Below, one piece after another: positions 35,863 through 44,134 of a stretch of 64,000 nucleotides of DNA (position 1 is its first letter; every line of letters begins with the position of its first letter). This stretch comes from Mucilaginibacter ginsenosidivorans. Lineage in GTDB: Bacteria > Bacteroidota > Bacteroidia > Sphingobacteriales > Sphingobacteriaceae. Both the position numbers and the translations under genes were made by a program. Location of the stretch: the NCBI RefSeq assembly GCF_007971025.1, contig NZ_CP042436.1, forward strand, positions 2,294,001 to 2,358,000, in the 5' to 3' direction. The notes below the pieces were generated by a model that worked only from the letters and a program-made list of their open reading frames with translations, ran no database searches and was not told the DNA's origin.

Positions 35863-37869
35863 ATGGATGCTGGAGCCGTTAAGATGCTGCAAGGCCGTTA
35901 CTGTAACTCACTAACCGAATACTCCCGTTTCGTTACCCGCGAGGTACACATCGGCGATGTGCCCATGGGCGGCAATAATCCCATCCGCATCCAGAGCATG
36001 ACCACCACCGATACCATGGATACCATCGGGACGGTAGAGCAATCGATACGGATGATCAAAGCCGGCTGCGAATATGTGCGCATTACCGCGCCAAGCATTA
36101 AAGAGGCACAAAACCTGGCCGAGATCAAAAAACAATTGCGGGCACGCGGCTATACTACGCCTTTGGTGGCCGATATTCATTTTACACCCAATGCTGCCGA
36201 AGTTGCGGCACGTATCGTAGAAAAGGTGCGCGTGAACCCGGGCAACTATGCCGATAAAAAGAAATTCGACCAGATAGATTATACCGATGCAGAATACCAG
36301 GCCGAACTGGAGCGCATATACCAGAAATTTTCGCCGCTGGTAAAAGTGTGCAAGGAATATGGTGCCGCTATGCGCATTGGCACCAACCACGGCTCGCTGA
36401 GCGACCGCATCATGAGCCGTTACGGCGATACGCCGCAGGGTATGGTGGAAAGCGCCATGGAGTTTATGCGGATATGCGAGATGCTGAATTATTATGAGTT
36501 GGTGATCTCGATGAAATCGAGCAACCCGCAGGTAATGGTGCAGGCTTACCGCTTACTGGTAGAGACCATGGTGGCCGAAGGTATGAATTACCCGCTGCAC
36601 CTGGGCGTTACCGAAGCCGGCGACGGCGAGGACGGCCGAATCAAGTCGGCGGTAGGTATAGGCACTTTGCTGGAAGATGGCCTGGGCGACACCGTTCGCG
36701 TATCCCTGACCGAAGAACCTGAAGCAGAAGCGCCGGTAGCGATAGCGTTGGTGGAGCGCTATACGAAGCGAAAAGCAGAAAGCAAAAAGCAGAAAGTAAA
36801 TGACGATGAAAAGCTTTCAGCTTTCGGCCTTCAGCTTTCAGCTCATCACAACCCTTATGCCTACAAAAAACGCGATACCTACGAAGCCAACGCCTTCATC
36901 GGCGGGCATATGGTGCCGAGGGTTGTGGTCGATTTGTCGCATGCTAATTTGAAGGACCCTGCCGTGCTGAACGATGCGGGTTATATTTATTCGCCGTTGC
37001 TGGACAAATACCAGATGGGCGAACAATCGGTTGATTTTGTGTATTTGGCGGATGCCCTGCCATCGTTCACTTTCCCCGGAAACTTAAAGCAGCTTTATAA
37101 CTATCCAACCTGGCAAAAGCTGGCCGACAAAACCAACTGCCACCCGGTGTTTGGTTTACAGGAGTATATTGAGGCGGAAGATAAAACGTCAGCCTTAAAT
37201 TTAGTTCGTATTAAATCTTCGGATATAGAATCTGACGAATTTGGGTCGATCCCGTTAGACAAAAGCCTGGTTTTTGTACTGGAAACAGATGAACTACACG
37301 GCATGGCCGACCAGCGGACTTTCTTTTTTAAAATGGAAGAATTGGGGCTTGAGGTGCCGGTGATCATCAAACGAGCTTATGAATTTCAATCTCAGGACTC
37401 AGGACTCAAGACTCAGGACTTACAACTATACGCCTCCACCGACCTCGGCGCTTTGCTGATCGACGGGTTTGGCGACGGGATATGGATCGATGCCCCGGGA
37501 ATTGAAACAAAAGTGATCACTTCAACGGCCTTCGGCATTTTGCAGGCGACGCGCTCGAGGATATCAAAAACGGAATATATATCGTGCCCAAGCTGCGGTC
37601 GCACGCTGTTCGACCTGATGATAACCACCCAAATGATCCGCAGCCGCACAAGCCACCTAAAAGGACTCAAGATCGGTATCATGGGTTGTATCGTAAACGG
37701 GCCGGGCGAAATGGCGGATGCTGATTATGGCTATGTGGGTTCGGGAACGGATAAAGTAACGCTTTACCGTGGCAAGGAAGCAGTGAAAAAAAATATCAGC
37801 TCGGCTAACGCGCTGGATGAACTGATCGGCATTATCAAGGAAGACGGCAACTGGCTGGAGCCGGCCTGA
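35863..37869 (+). CDS. ispG: 4-hydroxy-3-methylbut-2-en-1-yl diphosphate synthase, long form with two repeat insertions
   Basis: This is a 668-aa GcpE-type enzyme that converts MEcPP to HMBPP in the MEP isoprenoid pathway. The TIM barrel starts after IGGNNPIRIQSMTTTDT-like sequence (HIGDVPMGGNNPIRIQSM), and the [4Fe-4S] ligands lie in CPSCGRTLFDL and GIMGCIVNGPGE near the C-terminus. Bacteroidota, plants and chlamydiae have a long IspG with an extra middle domain, here about residues 290-540. This copy is longer than usual because intergenic-type repeats are inserted in frame at about residues 302-327 and 510-521. Start could also be the Met at residue 8 (MLQGRYCNSL). Confidence 0.95.
   Translation: MDAGAVKMLQGRYCNSLTEYSRFVTREVHIGDVPMGGNNPIRIQSMTTTDTMDTIGTVEQSIRMIKAGCEYVRITAPSIKEAQNLAEIKKQLRARGYTTPLVADIHFTPNAAEVAARIVEKVRVNPGNYADKKKFDQIDYTDAEYQAELERIYQKFSPLVKVCKEYGAAMRIGTNHGSLSDRIMSRYGDTPQGMVESAMEFMRICEMLNYYELVISMKSSNPQVMVQAYRLLVETMVAEGMNYPLHLGVTEAGDGEDGRIKSAVGIGTLLEDGLGDTVRVSLTEEPEAEAPVAIALVERYTKRKAESKKQKVNDDEKLSAFGLQLSAHHNPYAYKKRDTYEANAFIGGHMVPRVVVDLSHANLKDPAVLNDAGYIYSPLLDKYQMGEQSVDFVYLADALPSFTFPGNLKQLYNYPTWQKLADKTNCHPVFGLQEYIEAEDKTSALNLVRIKSSDIESDEFGSIPLDKSLVFVLETDELHGMADQRTFFFKMEELGLEVPVIIKRAYEFQSQDSGLKTQDLQLYASTDLGALLIDGFGDGIWIDAPGIETKVITSTAFGILQATRSRISKTEYISCPSCGRTLFDLMITTQMIRSRTSHLKGLKIGIMGCIVNGPGEMADADYGYVGSGTDKVTLYRGKEAVKKNISSANALDELIGIIKEDGNWLEPA
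36766..36843. repeat. Hairpin word repeat inserted in frame in ispG
   Basis: AAAGCAGAAAGCAAAAAGCAGAAAG on the left is mirrored by AAGCTTTCAGCTTTCGGCCTTCAGCTTTC on the right. The same words form the intergenic repeat at 46284-46390. In ispG they are translated as KRKAESKKQKVNDDEKLSAF and following residues, directly before the conserved HNPYAYKKRDTYEA. Confidence 0.75.
37390..37424. repeat. ACTCAGGACTC word repeat inserted in frame in ispG
   Basis: Four near-perfect copies of the word ACTCAGG/ACTCAAG lie in a row and are translated as SQDSGLKTQDLQ. This is the second intergenic-type word repeat in the same gene. Confidence 0.65.
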
Positions 37870-37926
37870 TCTCACCCGGCCCTCCAAAGCAGCTATCTTG
37901 TAAGTTATCAGAATACCTGAAAGGCA

Positions 37927-38114
37927 ATGAGCCGTAGGCTCTACCTGTTTGTAGAAGAATAATGAATAAGATTTTTGCCTCGTAGAGGCTACCGGTTCAA
38001 CAGGTATTATTGGGTTTCTTGCTCTCATGCCAGAGAGCGCAATAGAGGGTAGCCTCTACGAGGCAAAAAAACCTTCTTTCGATTTGCTACAAACAGGTAG
38101 ACCCTATGGGTCAT
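37927..38114. repeat. 188-bp long-armed hairpin element
   Basis: A 67-bp left arm (37927-37993) and 67-bp right arm (38048-38114) are imperfect inverted copies (CTACCTGTTTGTAG and TGCCTCGTAGAGGCTACC are exact in both). The 54-bp loop has no ORF. It fills most of the 309-bp gap between convergent ispG and the VOC gene; the rest of the gap shows nothing else. Confidence 0.85.
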
Positions 38115-38178
38115 AGAAAATACACCTGGCAAAAGCTGTGGGCACACGGTAGCTCCAGGGAAGAGGACGTGTTACAGA

Positions 38179-38583
38179 TCAAATTATCTTATTCGGTGTA
38201 GGATTATAACATACCTCCCAACGGTTTCCTTCCGGGTCGGCGAAGAAACCGCTATAGCCACCCCAGAAAGCCTTCTTAGGCATTTTGACAATATCAACAT
38301 TCAGCGCAGCTAACTTTTGTAAAGTTTGATCGACGCGTTTTGGTGAGTCCAGGTTCACAGTCAGGTAAAAGTTTTTTTCACCCTTTCCGGGCGGCTGCAT
38401 GCCAGCGTAATCTGTAAAAACATCAATAGTACATACGGTCAGAATAGTATTGTTTAGCCTGAACATAACTACCTTTTCATTTTGGGCCAATATCTTCCAT
38501 TCAAGCACCTGGTTGTAAAATCTTTTTAACGACTGGATGTCCTGTGCGGCGATGGTTATAGCATTTATCTGTGGTTCCATCAA
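38179..38583 (-). CDS. VOC-family (glyoxalase-like) protein
   Basis: This is a 134-aa protein with the paired beta-alpha-beta-beta-beta units of the vicinal oxygen chelate fold: AITIAAQDIQSLKRFYNQVLEWK at the start and YSGFFADPEGNRWEVCYNP at the end, where the Glu is a usual metal ligand. Members include glyoxalases, dioxygenases and resistance proteins. The substrate is not deducible. It is preceded by an ABM-domain gene 7 bp upstream, so the two are probably cotranscribed. Confidence 0.88.
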   Translation of the reverse strand: MMEPQINAITIAAQDIQSLKRFYNQVLEWKILAQNEKVVMFRLNNTILTVCTIDVFTDYAGMQPPGKGEKNFYLTVNLDSPKRVDQTLQKLAALNVDIVKMPKKAFWGGYSGFFADPEGNRWEVCYNPTPNKII

Positions 38584-38590
38584 TTAGTGT

Positions 38591-38908
38591 TTAGTTAAGC
38601 GGCTTAAAGCCGGGGAATGTTAGCGAGGCCTCGGCTAAATTGCCATACGGAATGCAATCGCACACGGCAAAATACTCGGCCCACATTTGCCGGACATTCG
38701 CATTTTCATGGGCCTGCCGTATTGCCTCGTCCGACAGCCATTCGAACACCTCGACAATGGTGCCATCTGCCGCTTCGGCAATGATCGATTGCCGGTCGGT
38801 CACCAAACCTTCCGCCCGTAGCCGGGGCATGTGGGTTTTCATGAGTTCCTTCAGTGCTTCGGCTTTGCCGTCTTTGGGTTTGTAGGCTACGATAACTATA
38901 CGTCCCAT
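38591..38908 (-). CDS. Antibiotic biosynthesis monooxygenase (ABM)-like small protein
   Basis: This is a 105-aa dimeric alpha-beta barrel (ferredoxin-like) protein. IVIVAYKPKDGKAEALKELMKTHMPRLRAEGLVT and a central VEVFEWLSDEAI fit the ABM fold used by small cofactor-free monooxygenases and by heme-degrading proteins. No heme ligand is evident. It is upstream of and close to the VOC gene. Confidence 0.72.
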   Translation of the reverse strand: MGRIVIVAYKPKDGKAEALKELMKTHMPRLRAEGLVTDRQSIIAEAADGTIVEVFEWLSDEAIRQAHENANVRQMWAEYFAVCDCIPYGNLAEASLTFPGFKPLN

Positions 38909-39002
38909 AACACAAACTTAATTTTTGATAAATATAGAAATTTTTACAGCGGGCTTTGCGGGCTTACATAATGGTTATAAGGCCGACCCCGGAATTAAGA
39001 CT

Positions 39003-40013
39003 TCAGCCCGTAGACTTAGAAGAAACCCACCATTCCGAGTTCAACGGCCCGGTAACTTCAGTAGGTTTACCCGGTTCAGGGATAAAAAGTTCGATGTGTT
39101 TTTCCTTGCCGTACTGTAAAAGTCGTTCTATGGGTTCGTACCAAGCGTGGGTGGACAGGTTAAAAGTACCCCAATGAATAGGCATCATCAGCTTGCCTTT
39201 CAGGGCCAGGTGCGCATTTGAAGCGTTATCGGGCCCCATATGTATATCAGGCCAATTTTTACCGTAGGCACCGATCTCGAGCATGGTCAAGTCGAACGGG
39301 CCATAAATTTTCCCAATATCTTCAAATCCATCGAACCAGCCCGAATCGGCCCCGAAAAATATATTATGCTTTGGCCCTTTTATCACGAATGCGGCCCATA
39401 AAGTTTCGTCGCGGTGGATAATGCCCCGGCCCGAAAAATGCCTTGCCGGTACCGATGTCAGGATCATATCCGGCGCTATCATGGCGCTGTCGCCCCAATC
39501 CAGTTCGGTGATAAAATTGGGGTCGACACCCCACTTTTCGAGATAGGTGCCTACACCCAGCGAAGTGAAGAAGGGAATGTTTTTACCGGCAAAAAACTTG
39601 ATGGTTTCTTTATCCAGGTGGTCGTAATGATCATGCGACAGTAAAACGGCATCCAGTTTCGGCAATTCATCAAGCGCCAGTGATGGTTCAAAAAATCGCT
39701 TTGGGCCCATAAATGAAACAAACGACGCACGCTCGCTCCAAACCGGGTCGGTAAGAATTCGTTTCCCATCAATCTCGATCAATAAACTTGAATGCCCTAT
39801 CCAGGTAATTCGAAGTCCGCCCGCCGGTTTCTTATTGTATATTGATATGTCGGTTTTGAAAGGGCCCAGGGGTATTTTCGGAACAGTTTCGGCGTCGTTG
39901 CTGATGTATTCCCTTAAGATCGGAATAAACTTGCCCAGGCCGGCTGATTCAGTGGGTATTGGGTTTAGAAATTTGCTGCCTTTTTTTCGGGCGCTGTCTA
40001 AATTCATGCACAA
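39003..40013 (-). CDS. MBL-fold metal-dependent hydrolase (UlaG/NAPE-PLD-like)
   Basis: This is a 336-aa metallo-beta-lactamase-fold protein. ITWIGHSSLLIEIDGKRILTDPVWSERAS opens the fold and LLSHDHYDHLD carries the HxHxDH metal motif. PARHFSGRG and the late MPIHWGTFNLSTHAWYEP give further ligands and are typical of the NAPE-PLD/YfhI-like branch. No signal peptide. The substrate could be a phosphodiester or lactone; it cannot be chosen from sequence. Confidence 0.9.
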   Translation of the reverse strand: MCMNLDSARKKGSKFLNPIPTESAGLGKFIPILREYISNDAETVPKIPLGPFKTDISIYNKKPAGGLRITWIGHSSLLIEIDGKRILTDPVWSERASFVSFMGPKRFFEPSLALDELPKLDAVLLSHDHYDHLDKETIKFFAGKNIPFFTSLGVGTYLEKWGVDPNFITELDWGDSAMIAPDMILTSVPARHFSGRGIIHRDETLWAAFVIKGPKHNIFFGADSGWFDGFEDIGKIYGPFDLTMLEIGAYGKNWPDIHMGPDNASNAHLALKGKLMMPIHWGTFNLSTHAWYEPIERLLQYGKEKHIELFIPEPGKPTEVTGPLNSEWWVSSKSTG

Positions 40014-40080
40014 GTATCGTAATTATAACTAAGTTACGGATTAAAGGAGGCGAAAGTTTGCCTTAAAACTGACTTTGGCG

Positions 40081-40494
40081 TCATAGGGATCGGGACGCTG
40101 AATAATTTGAAGGCTCTGCGTTGCTTGTGTGCCACCATGCCCATAATATCAGCAGTGGTTGCAATACAAGCAACCGTACCCATGCCAGCAAGGGTGTAAC
40201 CACAAGATTGCCCAGCTTTAAAGGAGCGTCACCTATCATGCTGATGTGCACGGGGAGGAAGGCAAGCAGCATTAATATGATACCCCACGCAGCAAATTTT
40301 CGGGTTTGGGCGAAAAGCATCATCACAGCAAATAACACTTCGAAGCAACCGGCCAGGGCGTTTGCCACCACAGGGTAGGGTATGTAGGGAGGTATGATGT
40401 GCAGGTACGAAACCGGGTTACGGAAATGATTGATACCGGCAAACACGTAAAAAAGTACGAGAATGATCAAACTGACCTTTTTAAAAGTTTGCAT
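40081..40494 (-). CDS. DoxX-like membrane protein
   Basis: This is a 137-aa protein with four membrane helices. The start is taken at the ATG at 40492-40494 (MQTFKKVSLIILVLFYVFAGINHFRNP), because the upstream in-frame extension is not hydrophobic or homologous and would run through the intergenic region towards hemA. The AGINHFRNP and ALAGCFEVLFA segments are typical of the DoxX/DUF417-like family found in quinone-linked or unknown membrane functions. Confidence 0.82.
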   Translation of the reverse strand: MQTFKKVSLIILVLFYVFAGINHFRNPVSYLHIIPPYIPYPVVANALAGCFEVLFAVMMLFAQTRKFAAWGIILMLLAFLPVHISMIGDAPLKLGNLVVTPLLAWVRLLVLQPLLILWAWWHTSNAEPSNYSASRSL

Positions 40495-40601
40495 GTATAA
40501 ATACAATATAAGAAACAGATAACCGTAATAGGCTGAAATAGTTTGAAATAGACGGTGTGCATTATTTAGAAACCTTCTAAATTGCTGTCTATGACAAAGT
40601 G

Positions 40602-40635
40602 TTGACACTACGCTAAGGTAATCCTGTTACTTTTG
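40602..40635 (+). promoter_or_regulatory. Bacteroidota-type promoter for hemA
   Basis: TTG at 40602-40604 and TACTTTTG at 40628-40635 (TAnnTTTG) are 23 bp apart and precede the hemA start codon by 22 bp. Confidence 0.55.
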
Positions 40636-40657
40636 TTGGGCTAAAATTAAAACCGAG

Positions 40658-41881
40658 TTGAAGTATTTAAAAATAATTGCTTTTACGCATAAGCAGATCG
40701 AGCTGAAGGAATTGGGGAAATTGGTGATCTGCCAGGAGAACCTGACGGAGAAGCTGCAAAAGATAAAAGTACTGTTCGACATACCGGAAATATTTTACGT
40801 TGCTACCTGTAACCGTGTCGAATTTGTGATGGCCACTGCCAACTCCATCGACCACGACTTCATTACGAAATTTATTCATGCGCTTGATATGGGCATCTGT
40901 TCCAACCATATCGATACTTTTATTAAGGGCGGGACAGTATACGAGGACAATGAGGCGCTGAACCATTTGCTGCGTACATCGTGTTCGCTGGAGAGCATGG
41001 TGGTGGGCGAAAAGGAGATATTGGCCCAGATGCGAAAGGCATACGAATGCTGCAGGGACGCCGGGCTGACAGGCGATTACCTGCGAATGGTGATGAGCAC
41101 CGCGGTCAAAACTGCCAAGGAAGTTTATACCCACACCAGCATCGCCAAAAACCCTATCTCCGTCGTCTCCCTCGCTTACCGAAAACTTAAAGATCTTAAA
41201 CAATGTTCCAACGCCCGCATCCTGATCATAGGCGCCGGCGAAACAAACCGGAACATCTCCAAATACCTTCAAAAACATAAATTTTCCAACTTCGCCGTTT
41301 TTAACCGCACCTTGTCCAAAGCCCAGGACCTGGCTGCCGACCTGACCGGTGAGGCTTTCACTCTTGATGAATTACCGGAATACAAAAAAGGTTTTGATGT
41401 GATCATTACCTGTACGTCGTGTAAAGAGCCCATCATTACCAGGGAACTGTACCGTAGTTTGCTGAACGGTGAAACGGATAAAAAGACCATTGTCGACCTG
41501 GCAGTACCAAATGATACATCGCCTGAGGTGCTGGCCGAATACCCTGTTAATTTTATCGAGGTGCAGTCGCTTAACGACATTGCCAAAAAGAATATGCAGG
41601 AGCGTTACCAGGAATTGGTGCATGCCGAAAAGATCATCGAGCAAAATATACTTGAATTTGTTCCGATGCTGAAGCAGCGCCGTATTGAAGTAGCCATGCG
41701 CGAAGTGCCCGAGAAGATAAAGGAAATACGCAAAAATGCACTTAATACCGTGTTCGCGGATGAGGTTCAGAATATGGATAAGGAATCGCGCGAAGTATTA
41801 GAGAAGGTGATCAATTACATGGAGAAAAAATATATAAGTGTTCCCATGATCATGGCGAAAGAAATACTCATCAATTCCTGA
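40658..41881 (+). CDS. hemA: Glutamyl-tRNA reductase
   Basis: This is a 407-aa protein that reduces glutamyl-tRNA(Glu) to glutamate-1-semialdehyde, the committed step of C5 heme synthesis. YVATCNRVEF holds the catalytic C51. TSCSLESMVVGEKEILAQMRKAYECCRDAG and the NADPH-binding ILIIGAGETNRNISKYL follow, with the C-terminal dimerisation helices. The start is TTG at 40658, the only start that keeps the conserved MKYLKIIAFTHK. First gene of the heme cluster. Confidence 0.96.
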   Translation: MKYLKIIAFTHKQIELKELGKLVICQENLTEKLQKIKVLFDIPEIFYVATCNRVEFVMATANSIDHDFITKFIHALDMGICSNHIDTFIKGGTVYEDNEALNHLLRTSCSLESMVVGEKEILAQMRKAYECCRDAGLTGDYLRMVMSTAVKTAKEVYTHTSIAKNPISVVSLAYRKLKDLKQCSNARILIIGAGETNRNISKYLQKHKFSNFAVFNRTLSKAQDLAADLTGEAFTLDELPEYKKGFDVIITCTSCKEPIITRELYRSLLNGETDKKTIVDLAVPNDTSPEVLAEYPVNFIEVQSLNDIAKKNMQERYQELVHAEKIIEQNILEFVPMLKQRRIEVAMREVPEKIKEIRKNALNTVFADEVQNMDKESREVLEKVINYMEKKYISVPMIMAKEILINS

Positions 41882-41895
41882 TAACGTCAGGCAAA

Positions 41896-42039
41896 TCAAT
41901 AGAGAACTCCCAGGACCGCTTTTAAAAAAGCCATTGCCAGCAACAGCAAACATGTGCCCAACGGTACGGCTATCAGTACCACCAGCATGCTCATCAAAGG
42001 GTCATTTCCGCGGGTTTGACTTTTTATCAGTTTAAGCAT
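41896..42039 (-). CDS. 47-aa membrane protein, paralog of the ORF at 42234-42377
   Basis: This short minus-strand ORF (ATG at 42037-42039) encodes a positively charged N-terminus with QTRGNDPLMSMLVVLIAV and one hydrophobic helix ending LGVLY. Its neighbour at 42234-42377 has the same length (47 aa) and the shared block QTRxNDxxxxxLVVxI, so the two are paralogs. Similarity between the pair supports coding. Function unknown. Confidence 0.6.
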   Translation of the reverse strand: MLKLIKSQTRGNDPLMSMLVVLIAVPLGTCLLLLAMAFLKAVLGVLY

Positions 42040-42148
42040 TTTTATTGTATTTACTTATCCTAAATAAACGATATTAATTACGGGAAGTTAATCCCTTAAA
42101 TAAGGTATATGAGAGTGGGGGATTGCGGATCATTCCTTCGTAGAAACG

Positions 42149-42178
42149 CAAAAAGCCGCTTACTAAAGCGGCCTTTTT
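42149..42178. terminator. Bidirectional rho-independent terminator
   Basis: A GCCGC...GCGGC hairpin (42155-42172) is flanked by AAAAA on the left and TTTTT on the right, so it can work on both strands. It separates the two 47-aa genes and would end transcription of the one at 42234-42377. Confidence 0.8.
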
Positions 42179-42233
42179 GTTATAAGGAACAGGTATAATT
42201 ATAGTAAAATCAATCAGGGGATTAATTTCGCGA

Positions 42234-42377
42234 TCAGTTGAAAAACCAGATAACGTGCTTACCTAATTCAAAGGCTACGAAAAGCATGAGTGCCATAGCA
42301 AACAGGTATATAAAAACAACTAATGCTTTGGTCGCCAAATCGTTGGAGCGGGTTTGTTTTCTTGCTAAAATATTCAT
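42234..42377 (-). CDS. 47-aa membrane protein, paralog of the ORF at 41896-42039
   Basis: The start is the ATG at 42375-42377 (MNILARKQTRSNDLATKALVV), followed by one hydrophobic helix (FIYLFAMALMLFVAFELG) and HVIWFFN. A longer in-frame reading begins in unrelated sequence. It is paralogous to the ORF on the other side of the terminator. It lies on the opposite strand between hemA and hemCD. Confidence 0.65.
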   Translation of the reverse strand: MNILARKQTRSNDLATKALVVFIYLFAMALMLFVAFELGKHVIWFFN

Positions 42378-42550
42378 GACGTTTAATGCCTTGCAGGTAC
42401 ATAACAAAGTAAATAAATTGCCCATTACGAAAATATACCTAAAATGAGTTATATGCCCGGTTACAAGTTTAGGCTGCACTCATATTTAAATTATTCATCT
42501 AATCATCCCCGTAAAAAGCTAAATTTGCGGGTAAACAATCAAACCCTCTC

Positions 42551-44125
42551 TTGGACAGAAAACTTATCATCGGTACACGTGGCAGCGACCTGGCGTTGTG
42601 GCAGGCAAATTTTGTGAAGGACCGCCTGGCCGAAAACAACATTATTGCCGAATTAAAGATCATTAAAACGCAGGGCGACCGTATCCTGAACCTGAGCTTT
42701 GATAAACTGGAAGGCAAAGGCTTTTTTACCAAGGAACTGGAAGAAGAACTATTGGCAGGCACGATAGACCTGGCCGTGCATTCGCATAAGGATTTGCCGA
42801 CGGAAAATCCGCCTGGCCTTATCATTGCTGCCGTATCCGAACGCGAGGACCCATCGGAGTTGCTGCTGATACTGAAAGACTGTGTCGATGTTCGCCAGAA
42901 AATGTCCCTTAAATACGGAGCGATAGTGGGTACATCATCCAACAGGCGCAAAGCGCAATTGCTGGCTTACCGGCCCGACCTGGAAATAGAGGAACTTAGG
43001 GGGAATGTGCCGACACGGATAGGCAAGCTTCGCGATGAGAAGTACGATGCTATTATGATAGCCAAGGCTGGCGTAACCAGGCTGGGGATCGATCTCAGCG
43101 AATTTCACGTGGAGGAACTTACACCGGTGGAACTTGTACCGGCGCCGGCACAAGGAGTTTTGGCTATCCAGGTACGCGAGACCGACCAGGAGCTGTTCAA
43201 TGCACTCCAAATATTGCATCATCCGGATGTGGCGGAGGCGCTGGCTGTAGAACGCAGCGTGCTGAAACTATTTGGCGGCGGCTGTCATTTACCGCTGGGT
43301 TGTTATTGCCGCAGGGACGGCGGCATGTACCAGGTGTTTACCTCGAAAGCGGATAGTGGCGAGGAGTTTCCCGACAGGCTGTTTTTGGAATCGGACACGA
43401 CAGAAGGACTTGCCGAAAAGGTTGTGTCCCGGTTTGACCCGAAGCGGAAATTCCCGATGAGCGTGTTTATATCGCGCGAGTTATCCGAACAAAGTTATTT
43501 TCGCAAAGCGCTGGAAAAGCATGACATTAAGGTAGAGGCACGTTCGCTTATCAGGACAGTGCGGGTGATCAATAAACTTGATCCATATATTTTGCGGGAT
43601 ATCGACTGGATATTCTTTTCGAGCAAGAACGCGATAGAATATTTCTTCCAGTTGGATCCGCAATTGCCTGCCGGTGTGAAATTCGGTGTGATGGGCGCCG
43701 GGTCGGAAGAAGCGTTGCGGCTGAAGGGCCATTTTACCCAATACACCGGTGTCGGTATCGATACGGTCGACGTCGCCCGTGAATTTGCCAAAATAGCCAA
43801 CGGAAAAAAAATACTGTTCCCCGGTTCCGAAAATTCGATGCGCAGCATACAACAGGGACTGTCAGCTGATACAAAGATCATCGACCTGCCCGTGTATGAA
43901 ACGGTACTGGAAGAGAACGTGGAAGGCACCGGTGCCGATGTGCTCGTATTCACCAGCCCGTCGAACGTGGAAGCCTATTTTAGCGACAATTTACTGGAGC
44001 CTAATCAGAAAGTGATAGCCATAGGCAAATCGACCGGGCGAAAATTCGATGAGATGGGCACAAAATATATCCTGCCGTTCTCGCCCGACGAAGTCGGCCT
44101 GGCCGAAGCGGTATTTGGGTTGTGA
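42551..44125 (+). CDS. hemC-hemD: Hydroxymethylbilane synthase fused to uroporphyrinogen-III synthase
   Basis: This is a 524-aa fusion. Residues 1 to about 300 are HemC: GTRGSDLALWQA at the start, HSHKDLPT, and GGGCHLPLG with the cysteine that binds the dipyrromethane cofactor. Residues about 305-524 are HemD, a weakly conserved two-lobe fold with WIFFSSKNAIEYFF and VLVFTSPSNVEAYF. Together they turn porphobilinogen into uroporphyrinogen III without releasing the intermediate to another protein. The start is TTG at 42551, as the conserved N-terminus leaves no other choice. Confidence 0.95.
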   Translation: MDRKLIIGTRGSDLALWQANFVKDRLAENNIIAELKIIKTQGDRILNLSFDKLEGKGFFTKELEEELLAGTIDLAVHSHKDLPTENPPGLIIAAVSEREDPSELLLILKDCVDVRQKMSLKYGAIVGTSSNRRKAQLLAYRPDLEIEELRGNVPTRIGKLRDEKYDAIMIAKAGVTRLGIDLSEFHVEELTPVELVPAPAQGVLAIQVRETDQELFNALQILHHPDVAEALAVERSVLKLFGGGCHLPLGCYCRRDGGMYQVFTSKADSGEEFPDRLFLESDTTEGLAEKVVSRFDPKRKFPMSVFISRELSEQSYFRKALEKHDIKVEARSLIRTVRVINKLDPYILRDIDWIFFSSKNAIEYFFQLDPQLPAGVKFGVMGAGSEEALRLKGHFTQYTGVGIDTVDVAREFAKIANGKKILFPGSENSMRSIQQGLSADTKIIDLPVYETVLEENVEGTGADVLVFTSPSNVEAYFSDNLLEPNQKVIAIGKSTGRKFDEMGTKYILPFSPDEVGLAEAVFGL

Positions 44126-44134
44126 TCTGCGGCT

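Noticed and set aside
40495..40608. N-terminal extension of the DoxX-like gene
   Set aside because: It would start in the AT-rich region in front of hemA and adds non-family sequence before a normal DoxX N-terminus.
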